Source: Alphaproteobacteria bacterium (lineage in GTDB: Bacteria; Pseudomonadota; Alphaproteobacteria; JAEULC01). From it: 59,374 nucleotides of DNA. The notes under the pieces are model-generated. The model had not been told where the DNA came from and did not search any database. It saw only the letters and a list, made by a program, of their open reading frames with translations. The stretch covers positions 1-59,374 of the forward strand of contig JADLEG010000008.1 in NCBI GenBank assembly GCA_020846275.1, in the 5' to 3' direction. Below are positions 22,469 to 31,568 of the stretch, piece by piece (position 1 is the first letter of the stretch; the number at the start of each line of letters is the position of its first letter). The translations under genes were made by a program, and so were the position numbers.

Positions 22469-23263
22469 GTGAAACGGGGTTGCGTGCAGTTCGTCGGCGC
22501 GGGACCGGGCGATCCCGAGCTTCTCACCCTGAAGGCCGCGCGGATGATCGGCGAGGCCGAGGTGGTGGTCTACGACCGCCTCGTGTCGCCGGAAATCCTG
22601 GAGCGCGTACCGCGCGGGGCGACGCGGCTCTACGTCGGCAAGATGCCGGGCTGCCACGCGGTCCCGCAGGAGCAGATCAATGCGCTGCTGGCCGACCTCG
22701 CCCGCGCCGGCAAGCGGGTGGTGCGGCTGAAGGGCGGCGATCCCTTCGTGTTCGGCCGGGGCAGCGAGGAGGCATTGCACCTTGCGCACCACGGCATCCC
22801 CTTCGAGGTGGTGCCCGGCATCACCTCGGCCTCGGGCTGCGGCGCAGCCTTCGGCATCCCGCTGACCCACCGCGGCCTCGCCACCGGCGTGCGCTATGTC
22901 ACCGGGCATTGCCGCGAAGACGACGAGCTGGACCTCGACTGGCGGGGCCTCGCCGATCCGCAGACGACCCTGGTGGTCTACATGGGCCTGGCCAATCTGC
23001 CGATCATCTGCGCCCGGCTGATCGGGGCCGGGCTTCCCGCCGGCACGCCGGCGGCGGCAATCGCCGAGGGAACCACGCCGCGCCAGAGGATATGCCACGC
23101 CACGGTCGAGACCATAGCCGAGCGCATCGCCGCCGAGGCGCTGGAATCGCCCGTTCTGATCGTCATCGGCGCGGTGGTGGCGTTTGGCGCCGAGCTGGCC
23201 GAGATGCAGGCGGCCAGCGACGCGCCGGAGCGACACCATGCGCCGCGCCTCGTGGTTGCCTGA
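22469..23263 (+). CDS. nirE: Uroporphyrinogen-III C-methyltransferase (SUMT)
   Basis: This 264-aa SAM-dependent methyltransferase makes precorrin-2 from uroporphyrinogen III, the first committed step to siroheme and heme d1. It has VGAGPGDPELLTLKA at the N-terminus, VVYDRLVSPEIL, GK(M)PGCHAVPQEQIN, the VVRLKGGDPFVFGRG signature and VPGITSA. GTG 22469 is chosen, with CCAGGGAGAA upstream. No siroheme synthase dehydrogenase domain is fused. In nir clusters this enzyme is called NirE; cobA is the equivalent name elsewhere. It overlaps nirC by 26 nt. Confidence 0.93.
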   Translation: MKRGCVQFVGAGPGDPELLTLKAARMIGEAEVVVYDRLVSPEILERVPRGATRLYVGKMPGCHAVPQEQINALLADLARAGKRVVRLKGGDPFVFGRGSEEALHLAHHGIPFEVVPGITSASGCGAAFGIPLTHRGLATGVRYVTGHCREDDELDLDWRGLADPQTTLVVYMGLANLPIICARLIGAGLPAGTPAAAIAEGTTPRQRICHATVETIAERIAAEALESPVLIVIGAVVAFGAELAEMQAASDAPERHHAPRLVVA

Positions 23264-23564
23264 AGCGGCCCTCGCCCTGGCGCTGATCGCGGCGGCTGCG
23301 CCCGGCGCGGCCGGCGAACTGCCGGCGCAGCGCCAGGCCGAGCTGCGGCACTTGCTGGATCACGATTGCGGCTCGTGCCACGGATTGACCCGTCGCGGCG
23401 GCCTGGGGCCGGCCTTGTCGGCGACGGCGCTCGGCGACCGCGACGACGATTTCCTGATCGACACCATCCTGCTCGGCCGGCGCGGCACGCCGATGGCGCC
23501 CTGGGGTTCCGAACTGTCGCGCGATGATGCGCGCTGGCTGGTCGATCGGATGCGCGGGAGATAG
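23238..23564 (+). CDS. nirC: Periplasmic mono-heme cytochrome c, NirC type
   Basis: This 108-aa protein has a signal peptide (about 1-26, AAPGAAG) and a single c-type heme site CGSCH at residues 44-48. A Met-containing loop, RRGTPMAPWGSEL, probably supplies the sixth ligand. NirC can donate electrons to NirS and is implicated in d1-heme maturation. It starts at ATG 23238 inside the end of nirE and is followed by nirF after 3 nt, so it is firmly in the operon. Confidence 0.9.
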   Translation: MRRASWLPEAALALALIAAAAPGAAGELPAQRQAELRHLLDHDCGSCHGLTRRGGLGPALSATALGDRDDDFLIDTILLGRRGTPMAPWGSELSRDDARWLVDRMRGR

Positions 23565-23567
23565 CCA

Positions 23568-24758
23568 GTGAAGCGGATTGCATTGACGGCGATCGCGGCA
23601 GCGGCGCTGCTGTCCGGCGGAATGGCGGACGCGGAATCCCCGCGTGGCATCATGCGCGGCACCGGCGACCTGGGCATCGTCATCGAACGCGCAGCCGGCC
23701 GGGTCGTGGTGGTCGAGACCAGCACGCCGTCGCGTCTCTATACGATCGACGGACTTGGCGATCTTTCGCACGCCTCCGCCGTCTTCTCGCGCGACGGGCG
23801 GTTCGCCTATGTGTTCGGCCGCGACGGGGGCCTGAGCAAGCTCGACCTGCTGCGGGGCGAGATCGCCAAGCGCGTGGTGCAGGCCGGGAACAGCATCGGC
23901 GGCGCCATTTCCCAGGACGGGCGCGTCGTCGCCGTGTCGAACTACGAGCCGGGCGGCGTCCGGCTGTTCGATGCCGCGGACCTCGAACCGCTGGCCGAGA
24001 TCGCGGCGACCGCGGTCGACGGCAAGCGCTCGAAGGTCGTCGGCCTGGTCGACGCGCCGGACAGCAAGCTCGCCTTTGCGCTCTACGACGCCGGCGAGAT
24101 CTGGACCGCTGACATCACCGATCCGCGCGCGCCCAGGGTATCGCGCCACAGGGACATCGGCCGGCTGCCCTACGACGGCATGATCACGCCGGATGGAAGG
24201 CATTATGTGGCGGGCCTGTTCGGCGAGGACGGCGCGGCGCTGCTGGACCTGTGGCGGCCCGAGGCGGGGGTGAGGCGCATCCTCGACGGCTATGGCCGCG
24301 GCGAGGAACCGCTGCCCGTCTACAAGATGCCGCATCTCGAGGGGTGGGCCAGCGTGGGCGATCTCGCCTTCCTGCCTGCGGTCGGGCGGCACGAGGTGCT
24401 CGTGGTGTCGATGTCGGACTGGCGCGAGGTCGCCCGTATCCCGGTCCATGGCCAACCCGTCTTCGTCGTGGCGCGGCCGGATGGCCGCCAAGTCTGGGTC
24501 AACTTCGCCCACCCGCGCAACGACACCGTGCAGGTGATCGACGTGCCCTCGCGCTCCATCGTCGCGACGCTCAAGCCCGGTCCGGCGGTGCTGCACCTTG
24601 AATTCACGCCGCGGGGCGAGCAGGTCTGGCTGTCCGTGCGCGATGCCGACCGCATCGACGTCTACGACACGCGGCGCCTGGAGCGCAGTGCCAGCATCCC
24701 GGCCGACAAGCCGAGCGGCATCTTCTTCACCGCCCGCGCCGGCCGCATCGGCTATTGA
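23568..24758 (+). CDS. nirF: Heme d1 biosynthesis protein NirF
   Basis: This 396-aa NirS-like beta-propeller has a signal peptide (about 1-22) but no CxxCH. Repeated blade sequences such as FSRDGRFAYVFGRDGGLSKLDL and the EGWASVGDLAFLPAVGRHEVLVVSM segment match NirF, which acts on a late d1 precursor in the periplasm. It starts at GTG 23568, 3 nt after nirC. The signal peptide lacks an obvious lipobox Cys, so it is probably soluble rather than a lipoprotein. Confidence 0.93.
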   Translation: MKRIALTAIAAAALLSGGMADAESPRGIMRGTGDLGIVIERAAGRVVVVETSTPSRLYTIDGLGDLSHASAVFSRDGRFAYVFGRDGGLSKLDLLRGEIAKRVVQAGNSIGGAISQDGRVVAVSNYEPGGVRLFDAADLEPLAEIAATAVDGKRSKVVGLVDAPDSKLAFALYDAGEIWTADITDPRAPRVSRHRDIGRLPYDGMITPDGRHYVAGLFGEDGAALLDLWRPEAGVRRILDGYGRGEEPLPVYKMPHLEGWASVGDLAFLPAVGRHEVLVVSMSDWREVARIPVHGQPVFVVARPDGRQVWVNFAHPRNDTVQVIDVPSRSIVATLKPGPAVLHLEFTPRGEQVWLSVRDADRIDVYDTRRLERSASIPADKPSGIFFTARAGRIGY

Positions 24759-24764
24759 GCCCCG

Positions 24765-25223
24765 ATGAAGCCGCAGTCCCGCCTCGCCCGCGCGCTGATT
24801 GATCGCTTCCAGCGCGACATGCCGCTGGAGCCGCGGCCGTTCGACGCCATGGCGCGGGCGGTCGACAGCACGCCCGCAGACGTGCTCGCGACGCTGGGCG
24901 AGATGCAGGAGACGGGAACGCTGAGCCGCATCGGCGCCGTGGTGCCGCCGGGCGTGCTGGGCGCCAGCACGCTGGCGGCGATGGAGGTGCCGGAAGAGCG
25001 CCTGGACGAGGTGGCAGACCATGTCAGCACCTATGCCGAGGTCAACCACAACTACGAACGCGAACACGCGTTGAACCTGTGGTTCGTCGTGACTGCGGCG
25101 GACCGCCGCGGCGTCGACGACGTCCTGGCGCGCATCGAGCGCCATACGGGGCTGGCCGTGCTCGACCTGCCGCTCGAGCGCGCCTATCGCATCGACCTAG
25201 GGTTCGACGTTTCATGGAGCTGA
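24765..25223 (+). CDS. nirD: Siroheme decarboxylase subunit NirD (AsnC/Lrp-like)
   Basis: This 152-aa protein is built from an AsnC-like HTH domain and a ligand domain. It has the family blocks DMPLEPRPFDAMARAV, GTLSRIGAVVPPGVLG and VNHNYEREHALNLWFVVTA. NirD/L/G/H together convert siroheme to 12,18-didecarboxysiroheme on the way to heme d1, rather than regulating transcription. It is the D/G-like type (NHNYERxHxLNxWFV). It overlaps nirL by 10 nt. Confidence 0.92.
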   Translation: MKPQSRLARALIDRFQRDMPLEPRPFDAMARAVDSTPADVLATLGEMQETGTLSRIGAVVPPGVLGASTLAAMEVPEERLDEVADHVSTYAEVNHNYEREHALNLWFVVTAADRRGVDDVLARIERHTGLAVLDLPLERAYRIDLGFDVSWS

Positions 25224-25750
25224 GCGACGTCGATCGCGACCTGCTGGCTTGCGCAGCCAACGGGCTGGCGCTTGTCGAGCGCCCGTTCGCGGCCATGGCG
25301 CACGACGTCGGTTTGGGCGAGGACGAAACCATCGCGCGGCTGCGCGCCCTGAAGGACTCGGGCGCGATCAAGCGCCTTGGGCTTGTCGTGCGGCATCGCG
25401 AACTCGGCTATCGCGCCAACGCGATGGCGGTGTGGGACCTTCCCGAGGATCGCGTCGACGCGGTGGGGCAGCGCATGGCGGCCTTTCCGTTCGTGACGCT
25501 CTGCTATCGCCGCCGCCGCGCGCCGCCGCGCTGGCCCTACAACCTGTTCGCGATGATCCACGGCACCGACCGCGCGGTCGTGACCGCGCAAATCGCCGGC
25601 CTTGTCGCCGAGCTTGGCCTCGGCGAAGCGCCGCAATCCGTACTGTTCAGCCGCCGGCGCTACAAGCAGCGCGGGGCGAACTATGCCCGGGCCGGTCATC
25701 CCGTATCCCGGCAGGAGGCGTCATGGACGAGCTCGACCGGCGCATCGTGA
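25214..25750 (+). CDS. nirL: Siroheme decarboxylase subunit NirL
   Basis: This 178-aa protein is the L/H-like type: LVERPFAAMAHDVGLGEDETIARL, IKRLGLVVRHRELGYRANAMAVWD, and the signature CYRRRRAPPRWPYNLFAMIHG. In the family, Arg/His residues of the CYRR.PWPYNLF block line the siroheme site. ATG 25214 lies 10 nt inside nirD. The C-terminal tail continues about 20 residues past the conserved LFSRRRYKQRG because nirG starts within it (28-nt overlap). Confidence 0.91.
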   Translation: MELSDVDRDLLACAANGLALVERPFAAMAHDVGLGEDETIARLRALKDSGAIKRLGLVVRHRELGYRANAMAVWDLPEDRVDAVGQRMAAFPFVTLCYRRRRAPPRWPYNLFAMIHGTDRAVVTAQIAGLVAELGLGEAPQSVLFSRRRYKQRGANYARAGHPVSRQEASWTSSTGAS

Positions 25751-26166
25751 ACGCGCTGCAGGGCGGATTCCCCGTCGTCGAGCGTCCCTACGCGGCGGCG
25801 GCGGCTTCGCTGGGCATCGACGAAGCGGTATTGATCGCGCGCCTGGAACACCTGCTGGCGGACGGCACGCTCAGCCGTTTCGGGCCGATGTTCGATGCCG
25901 AGCGGCTGGGCGGCTCGTTCTGTCTTTGCGCCATGAAGGTGCCGGCGGACCGCTTCGACGCGGTCGCCGCCATCGTCAATGCGTTGCCGGCCGTCGCCCA
26001 CAACTACGAGCGCGCGCATGCCCTGAACATGTGGTTCGTGCTGGCGACCCAGCGGCCGGAGGAAATCGACCAGGCCGTCGCCCGGATCGAGGAAGCAACT
26101 GGGCTCACGGTGCACGCCATGCCGAAGGAGGCCGAGTATTTCATCGGCCTGAAGCTGGTCGCATGA
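25723..26166 (+). CDS. nirG: Siroheme decarboxylase subunit NirG
   Basis: This 147-aa protein resembles the NirD product: VERPYAAAAASLGIDEAVLIARLEHLLADGTLSRFGPMFD followed by AHNYERAHALNMWFVLATQ. ATG 25723 has GCAGGAGGCG just upstream and sits within the end of nirL. It probably pairs with NirH, since D pairs with L. It ends by overlapping nirH by 4 nt (ATGA). Confidence 0.92.
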   Translation: MDELDRRIVNALQGGFPVVERPYAAAAASLGIDEAVLIARLEHLLADGTLSRFGPMFDAERLGGSFCLCAMKVPADRFDAVAAIVNALPAVAHNYERAHALNMWFVLATQRPEEIDQAVARIEEATGLTVHAMPKEAEYFIGLKLVA

Positions 26167-26654
26167 GTGCAACGGTGGTCATCGACGATCTCGACCGGCG
26201 CCTGGTCCGCGCCATGCAGGCCGGCTTGCCGCTGGCCCCGCGTCCCTACCATGCGGTGGCGGAGGCGCTCGGCGTCGCACCGGGCGAAGTCATGGCGCGG
26301 GTCAAGTCTCTGCTGGCCCACGGCGCGATCCGGCGCATCGGTGCGGTGCCCAACCACTACGCGCTGGGCTACCGCGCCAACGGCATGACCGTGTGGGACG
26401 TGGACGACGACGCGGTCGATGCGGCGGGCGGCGCCGTAGGGGCGCTCGACTTCGTGACGCACTGCTACCGGCGCCCCCGCCGCCCGCCGCTGTGGCCGTA
26501 CAACCTGTTCGCCATGGTGCACGGGAAGGACCGCGCCGAGGTGGAGGACAAGGCGGGGCGCATCGCCCTGCTGCTGGGCGGCGCCGCGCGCGGGCGCGAC
26601 ATTCTCTATTCGACGCGCATTCTCAAGAAGACCGGGCTCAGGCTGGCCGGCTAG
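26163..26654 (+). CDS. nirH: Siroheme decarboxylase subunit NirH
   Basis: This 163-aa protein is the partner type to NirL, with LAPRPYHAVAEALGVAPGEVMARV, IRRIGAVPNHYALGYRANGMTVWDV and HCYRRPRRPPLWPYNLFAMVHGKDR. All four subunits are separate genes here, unlike organisms with a fused nirDL. It is encoded 10 nt before nirJ. Confidence 0.92.
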   Translation: MSATVVIDDLDRRLVRAMQAGLPLAPRPYHAVAEALGVAPGEVMARVKSLLAHGAIRRIGAVPNHYALGYRANGMTVWDVDDDAVDAAGGAVGALDFVTHCYRRPRRPPLWPYNLFAMVHGKDRAEVEDKAGRIALLLGGAARGRDILYSTRILKKTGLRLAG

Positions 26655-26664
26655 GAGCAGAGCG

Positions 26665-27864
26665 ATGTTTCGGATCACTCAGATGATGCGCGAGGGCCTG
26701 GCGCCGACGCCGCTGCGCGCGCGGCGGCAACCAGCGGGTCCGGTGGTGATCTGGAATCTCATCCGCCGCTGCAACCTCGCCTGCAAGCATTGCTATTCGC
26801 TGTCGGGCGACCGCGACTACCCGGGCGAGCTGTCGCGGGCGGAGGTGGACGTCGTCATGGACGACCTGCGGCGGTTCGGCGTGCCGGTTCTGATCCTGTC
26901 GGGCGGCGAGCCGCTGCTGCGGCCCGACATCTTCGACATATCGCGCCGCGCCAAGGGCCTGGGTTTCTATGTCGGCCTGTCGTCGAACGGCGCGTTGATC
27001 GACGCACCGATGGCCGACCGCATCGCCGCGGTCGGGTACGACTATGTCGGCGTCAGCCTGGACGGCATTGGCGCGACGCATGACAAGTTCCGGCGGCGCG
27101 TGGGGACGTTCGACCGTGCACTGGCCGGCATCCGCCATTGCCACCGGCGCGGCATCAAGGTCGGGCTGCGCTTCACCATGACCGCCGACAACCAGGCCGA
27201 ATTGCCCTTGCTGCTGGACCTGATGGAAGCGGAAGGCATGGACAAGTTCTACCTGTCGCACCTGAACTATGCGGGGCGCGGCAACCGCAACCGGGGCGAC
27301 GACGCGCACCACGACGCCTCGCGCCGCGCCCTCGACCTGCTGTTCGAGCGCAGCCTCGCCGCAGTCCGCGCCGGCGGAACGCAGGAATTCGTCACCGGGA
27401 ACAACGACGCGGACGGCGTGTATTTCCTGCACTGGGTCGAACGCAACTTCCCCGACCGTGCGGCGCATGTCCGCGCCAAGCTGGTGGAGTGGGGCGGCAA
27501 CAGCTCGGGCTGCGGCGTCGCCAACATCGACAACCTGGGCAATGTGCATCCCGACACGATGTGGTGGCACTACAACCTCGGCAACGTGCGCGAGCGCCCG
27601 TTCTCGGAGATCTGGTGCGACCTGTCCGATCCCATCCTGCGCGGCCTGCGCGAACGGCCGCGTAAGGTCGGCGGGCGCTGCGGCGTATGCGCGCATCGCG
27701 ACATCTGCAACGGCAATACGCGGGTGCGGGTGTTCCAGCTTACCGGCGATCCCTGGGGCGAAGACCCCGGCTGCTACCTGACCGACGAGGAGATCGGCGC
27801 GACCGCGCCGGGCGAACGCCTGGCCGTCACGCCCTATGCCAAACCGCGGCGGACCGCAGCATGA
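26665..27864 (+). CDS. nirJ: Radical SAM heme d1 biosynthesis enzyme NirJ
   Basis: This 399-aa radical SAM enzyme has the [4Fe-4S] motif CNLACKHC (Cys36, Cys40, Cys43), the SGGEPLLRPD SAM-contact block, and a Cys-rich C-terminal SPASM-like extension (GCGVANIDNLG, CGVCAHRDICNG, PGCYL) for an extra cluster. NirJ removes the two propionate side chains from didecarboxysiroheme. It overlaps nirN by 4 nt (ATGA). Confidence 0.94.
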   Translation: MFRITQMMREGLAPTPLRARRQPAGPVVIWNLIRRCNLACKHCYSLSGDRDYPGELSRAEVDVVMDDLRRFGVPVLILSGGEPLLRPDIFDISRRAKGLGFYVGLSSNGALIDAPMADRIAAVGYDYVGVSLDGIGATHDKFRRRVGTFDRALAGIRHCHRRGIKVGLRFTMTADNQAELPLLLDLMEAEGMDKFYLSHLNYAGRGNRNRGDDAHHDASRRALDLLFERSLAAVRAGGTQEFVTGNNDADGVYFLHWVERNFPDRAAHVRAKLVEWGGNSSGCGVANIDNLGNVHPDTMWWHYNLGNVRERPFSEIWCDLSDPILRGLRERPRKVGGRCGVCAHRDICNGNTRVRVFQLTGDPWGEDPGCYLTDEEIGATAPGERLAVTPYAKPRRTAA

Positions 27865-29432
27865 GCCGGCTCGCCGCGATCGCGATTTTTTCGGCGTGGG
27901 CCGCGCTGCTGTCGGCGCCGTCCCAGGCGCAGCCGGCGCCGGACGCCGCGAAGCTGTTCGTCGAGCACTGCGCCCAGTGCCATGGCGCCGACCGGCTGGG
28001 TGCCACCGGGCCCGCGCTGATCCCCGACACCATGGCCCGGCTTCGCGCGGCCGAGGCGGTAGCGGTGATCGGCGAGGGGCGGGCGCAGACGCAGATGCCG
28101 GCCTTCGCCGACCGGCTGAGCCGGGCGGAGATCGAGGCCCTGGCGGCGCATGTCCGCGCGCCCCTGGCCGAGACGCCGCGCTGGGGCCTGGAGGAGATGC
28201 AGCGCACCCACGTGCTCTCCCGGGCGCGGGAAACCTTGCCGGCCAAGCCTTCCTACGACGCCGATCCGCTCAACCTTTTCATCGTGGTCGAGGCGGGCGA
28301 CAGCCATGTCACGGTGCTGGATGGCGACCGGCTGGAGCCGATCGCGCGATTTCCCAGCCGCTTCGCCCTGCATGGCGGTCCGAAGTTCTCGCCCGACGGC
28401 CGCTTCGTCTATTTCGCCTCGCGCGACGGATGGATCACCAAGTATGACCTCTACGCGCTCGATGTCGTGGCCGAGATCCGCGCCGGCATCAACACCCGCA
28501 ATCTCGCGATTTCGGCGGACGGCAAGGTGGTCATCGTCGGCAACTACCTGCCCCATTCGGCGGTGCTGCTGTCGGCGGACGATCTTCGGCCGATCAGGCT
28601 GATCGAGGCCAAGGATCGCGCCGGCAAGTCCAGCTCGCGCGTTTCGGCGGTCTACCAGGCGCAGCCGCGCAACAGCTTCATCGTCGCCCTCAAGGACATT
28701 CCCGAGCTGTGGGAGATTTCCTGGCTCGAGAATCCTCCGCCCGTCTATGCCGGCCTCGTGCACAGCCACGAGCCGGGCATGATCGAGGGCATGGCGGAGA
28801 GGGGGCCGTTCCCGATCCGCCGCATCCCGCTGTCGCAGCCGCTCGACGATTTCTTCTTCGATCCGGCCTACCGCAACCTGCTGGGCTCGGCGCGCGACGG
28901 CGGCAAGGCGGTCGTGGTCAATCTCGATGTCGGACGCGAGATCGCTGAGGTGCCGATGCCCGGCCTGCCGCATCTCGGCTCGGGCATCACGTGGATGCGT
29001 GACGGCCAGCCCGTCATGGCATCGCCCAACCTGAAGGAAGGCGTCATCAGCGTCATCGACATGAAGAACTGGCGGTTGACCGACCGCATTGCGACGCTCG
29101 GGCCTGGCTTCTTCCTGCGCAGCCACGAGAACACGCGCTATGCCTGGGTCGACGCCGGCTTCAGCCGCGACAAGGACGCGCTGCAGATCGTCGACAAGCA
29201 GACCCTCGCCGTGGTGCGCACGCTGCGTCCCTCGCCCGGCCAGAGCGCCTCGCATGTCGAATTCAGCCGCGACGGGAAGTATGCGCTGGTCAGCATCGCC
29301 GAGCAGGATGGCGCGCTGGTCGTCATGAATGCCGAGACCTTCGCCGAGGTTAAACGCCTGCCGATGCGCAAGCCATCCGGGAAATACAACGTTTTCAATA
29401 AGATAACGCGGTCGGAGGGGACCAGCCATTGA
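27861..29432 (+). CDS. nirN: Heme d1 dehydrogenase, cytochrome cd1-like NirN
   Basis: This 523-aa NirS paralogue has a signal peptide (about 1-23), a cytochrome c domain with CAQCH at 37-41 and a d1-type propeller. It differs from NirS in lacking the long N-terminal linker and in its HSHEPGMIEG and FFLRSHENTRYAWVD segments. NirN catalyses the last step of d1 formation, introducing the acrylate double bond, and passes the cofactor to NirS. It ends the heme d1 operon 7 nt before FNR/NNR box 3. Confidence 0.91.
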   Translation: MSRLAAIAIFSAWAALLSAPSQAQPAPDAAKLFVEHCAQCHGADRLGATGPALIPDTMARLRAAEAVAVIGEGRAQTQMPAFADRLSRAEIEALAAHVRAPLAETPRWGLEEMQRTHVLSRARETLPAKPSYDADPLNLFIVVEAGDSHVTVLDGDRLEPIARFPSRFALHGGPKFSPDGRFVYFASRDGWITKYDLYALDVVAEIRAGINTRNLAISADGKVVIVGNYLPHSAVLLSADDLRPIRLIEAKDRAGKSSSRVSAVYQAQPRNSFIVALKDIPELWEISWLENPPPVYAGLVHSHEPGMIEGMAERGPFPIRRIPLSQPLDDFFFDPAYRNLLGSARDGGKAVVVNLDVGREIAEVPMPGLPHLGSGITWMRDGQPVMASPNLKEGVISVIDMKNWRLTDRIATLGPGFFLRSHENTRYAWVDAGFSRDKDALQIVDKQTLAVVRTLRPSPGQSASHVEFSRDGKYALVSIAEQDGALVVMNAETFAEVKRLPMRKPSGKYNVFNKITRSEGTSH

Positions 29433-29439
29433 CGTCCGA

Positions 29440-29453
29440 TTGACGAACGTCAA
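29440..29453 (+). promoter_or_regulatory. FNR/NNR box 3, nirI promoter
   Basis: TTGACGAACGTCAA is a perfect dyad, 7 nt after the nirN stop and 69 nt before the nirI start. A poor -10 (CTTACC, about 29474) lies at class II distance. It implies that nirI-nirX and the cytochrome form a separately controlled unit. Confidence 0.82.
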
Positions 29454-29522
29454 GGCCGGAGCGCAGGTGGCGGCTTACCCATGAGCTAAGGCTCCGGGAC
29501 GACCGCGGGACGGCGACTGCGC

Positions 29523-31568
29523 GTGGCACGCTGGCTTCATATCGCATGGTTCCTCGCCGTCGCGTTGCTGAGCGGCGGTGCGGGTGCACATGCGGAAATC
29601 CCGCTCGACCTACTACGCGAAATCTTTCCCGGCGCCGAGCGCGCGGGCCCGGTCGAAGGCAATCCGCCGGCCGCCACCGTGTTCGACGGTAGCGTTGCGG
29701 TCGGCTATGTCTTCTTCAGCCACGCCGTGATCGGGTCGCTCGGCTATTCCGGCAAGCCGATCGATCTGGCGGTCGGTCTTGCCCGCGACGGCACCATCAC
29801 CGGCGCACGGCTGGTGCGGCATCAGGAGCCGATCCTCGTGCTGGGGATCGACGAGAAAGCGCTGCATCGCTACGTCGCCGCCCATCGCGGGCTTTCCATC
29901 CAGGCGCCCGTGGCCGTGACGGCGAAGTCGCCCGCCGCCGGCCAGCCCGATGCGATCGCGGGCGCGACTGTCACCAGCCTTCTGCTGCGCGAGGCGATCC
30001 TGCGCTCGGCCCGGGCGGTCGCGCGGTCGCGCGGCATGGCCGGCGGCGGCAAGGTGGATTTCGACCGGTTCGAGCCGCGCGACTGGTCCGCGCTGCGCGC
30101 CGACGGCGCCGTCGCCCAGCTCCGCCTGATCGGCGGGGACGTCGCGCGCCGGCTGGGCAGCGACGCCGTGCCGTCGGACGATATCCTCTTCATCGACCTC
30201 TACACCGCGCTCGTCACGCCGGCCGGGCTCGGCCGCAACCTGCTCGGCGATCGCGCGTTCGCCGACCTGGTCGCGAGCTTCGCCGAAGGCGACCAGGCGA
30301 TCCTGATCGCAGCTAACGGACTCTATTCGTTCAAGGGCACGGGCTTCATCCGCAGCGGCCGCTTCGACCGGGTGCGGATCGTGCAGGGCGAGCAAACCTA
30401 TGCGCTGGATGCCGCCGCGCACCGGCGCCTGGAAAAGCTGCAGGCGGGCGCGCCGGCGTTCCGCGAAATCGGCGTGTTCGTGCTGCCGGCCGCCAGCGGG
30501 TTCGATGCCGCCGCGCCTTGGCGTCTGGAGCTTCTGGTGGCAGGCGCCGACGCCGCCCGTCCGCCGACGCCTTTTCCGGTCGACTACAGGCTGCCGGCGA
30601 GCTTTCTGCGAACCGGCGAGACGGCGGGGGAGGAGGTCGCGCCGGGTCTGTGGCAGGACGTGTGGCGCGCGCGGTCCGGCCGGATCGCGGTCTGCGCCCT
30701 GGCGCTGCTCGCGCTGACGCTGATCCTGGTGCTGCAGGAGCGTCTCGCCAAGCAGCCGGTGCTGTATCGGCGGCTGCGGGTCGGCTTTCTCGTCTTCACG
30801 ATCGGATGGCTCGGCTGGTACGCCTCGGCGCAGCTTTCGGTCGTCAACGTGCTGACCTTCGCCCATGCCCTGTTGACCGGATTCCGCTGGGAATTCTTCC
30901 TGCTCGAGCCGTTGGTGTTCCTGCTCTGGGGCTTCACCGCGGTGGCGCTGCTGTTCTGGGGGCGCGGCGTCTTCTGCGGATGGCTGTGCCCGTTCGGTGC
31001 ATTGCAGGACCTGGCCTACCGGCTGGGGCGCTGGTTGAAGTTGCCCGCGCTGCGCCTTTCCTTCGTCGTCCACGAGCGGCTGGCCGCGCTGAAATACGTC
31101 TTCTTCCTGGTGATTTTCGCCCTGTCGCTGAATTTCACCGAACAGGCCCTGGCGGTGGCCGAGATCGAGCCGTTCAAGACCGCCGTCGCGCTCAAGTTCA
31201 TGCGGCCCTGGCCGTTCGTGCTCTATGCGCTGGCACTGCTGGCCGGCGGGCTGGCGTTCGAGCGGATGTTCTGCCGCTATCTCTGCCCGCTCGGCGCGGG
31301 GCTGGCCATCCCCGCGCGGCTCAGGCTGTTCGAATGGCTGAAGCGCAAGAAGCAGTGCGGCACGGAGTGCCAGATCTGCGCGTCGCGCTGCCCGGTTCAG
31401 GCGATCCATCCGGACGGACGCATCAATCCGAACGAATGCATCTACTGCCTGAACTGCCAGCTCCTTTACCACGACGCCACCACCTGTCCGCCGCTGATCG
31501 CGCGCCGCCAGCGCCGCGAGGCGCGCGGCGCGGCGCGGCCGGCTGAGGCCGCGGTGCCCGCGCCATGA
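29523..31568 (+). CDS. nirI: NosR/NirI-family flavo-iron-sulfur membrane protein
   Basis: This 681-aa protein has the NosR/NirI layout: a signal peptide (about 1-24), then a periplasmic FMN-binding domain with the flavinylation motif D143-AIAGATVT, modified on Thr151. About five to six TM helices follow (roughly 390-590), with two CxxxCP motifs (CGWLCPFG, CRYLCPLG). A C-terminal cytoplasmic ferredoxin-like part holds CGTECQICASRCP and CIYCLNCQ. NosR serves N2O reductase; NirI serves nirS expression or electron supply. No nos genes are in view and nirS is adjacent, so NirI is the better name. The ApbE flavin transferase needed for Thr151 overlaps its 3' end by 4 nt. Confidence 0.88.
   Translation: MARWLHIAWFLAVALLSGGAGAHAEIPLDLLREIFPGAERAGPVEGNPPAATVFDGSVAVGYVFFSHAVIGSLGYSGKPIDLAVGLARDGTITGARLVRHQEPILVLGIDEKALHRYVAAHRGLSIQAPVAVTAKSPAAGQPDAIAGATVTSLLLREAILRSARAVARSRGMAGGGKVDFDRFEPRDWSALRADGAVAQLRLIGGDVARRLGSDAVPSDDILFIDLYTALVTPAGLGRNLLGDRAFADLVASFAEGDQAILIAANGLYSFKGTGFIRSGRFDRVRIVQGEQTYALDAAAHRRLEKLQAGAPAFREIGVFVLPAASGFDAAAPWRLELLVAGADAARPPTPFPVDYRLPASFLRTGETAGEEVAPGLWQDVWRARSGRIAVCALALLALTLILVLQERLAKQPVLYRRLRVGFLVFTIGWLGWYASAQLSVVNVLTFAHALLTGFRWEFFLLEPLVFLLWGFTAVALLFWGRGVFCGWLCPFGALQDLAYRLGRWLKLPALRLSFVVHERLAALKYVFFLVIFALSLNFTEQALAVAEIEPFKTAVALKFMRPWPFVLYALALLAGGLAFERMFCRYLCPLGAGLAIPARLRLFEWLKRKKQCGTECQICASRCPVQAIHPDGRINPNECIYCLNCQLLYHDATTCPPLIARRQRREARGAARPAEAAVPAP

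Noticed and set aside
29613..31472. 619-aa minus-strand open frame opposite nirI
   Set aside because: Antisense to a gene with clear cofactor motifs; its Gln/Arg/Glu-rich sequence is the mirror of membrane-helix codons.
29523..31568. Naming the NosR/NirI-family protein nosR
   Set aside because: No nosZ, nosD, nosF, nosY or nosL is visible, while nirS and the nirX-type ApbE gene are adjacent.
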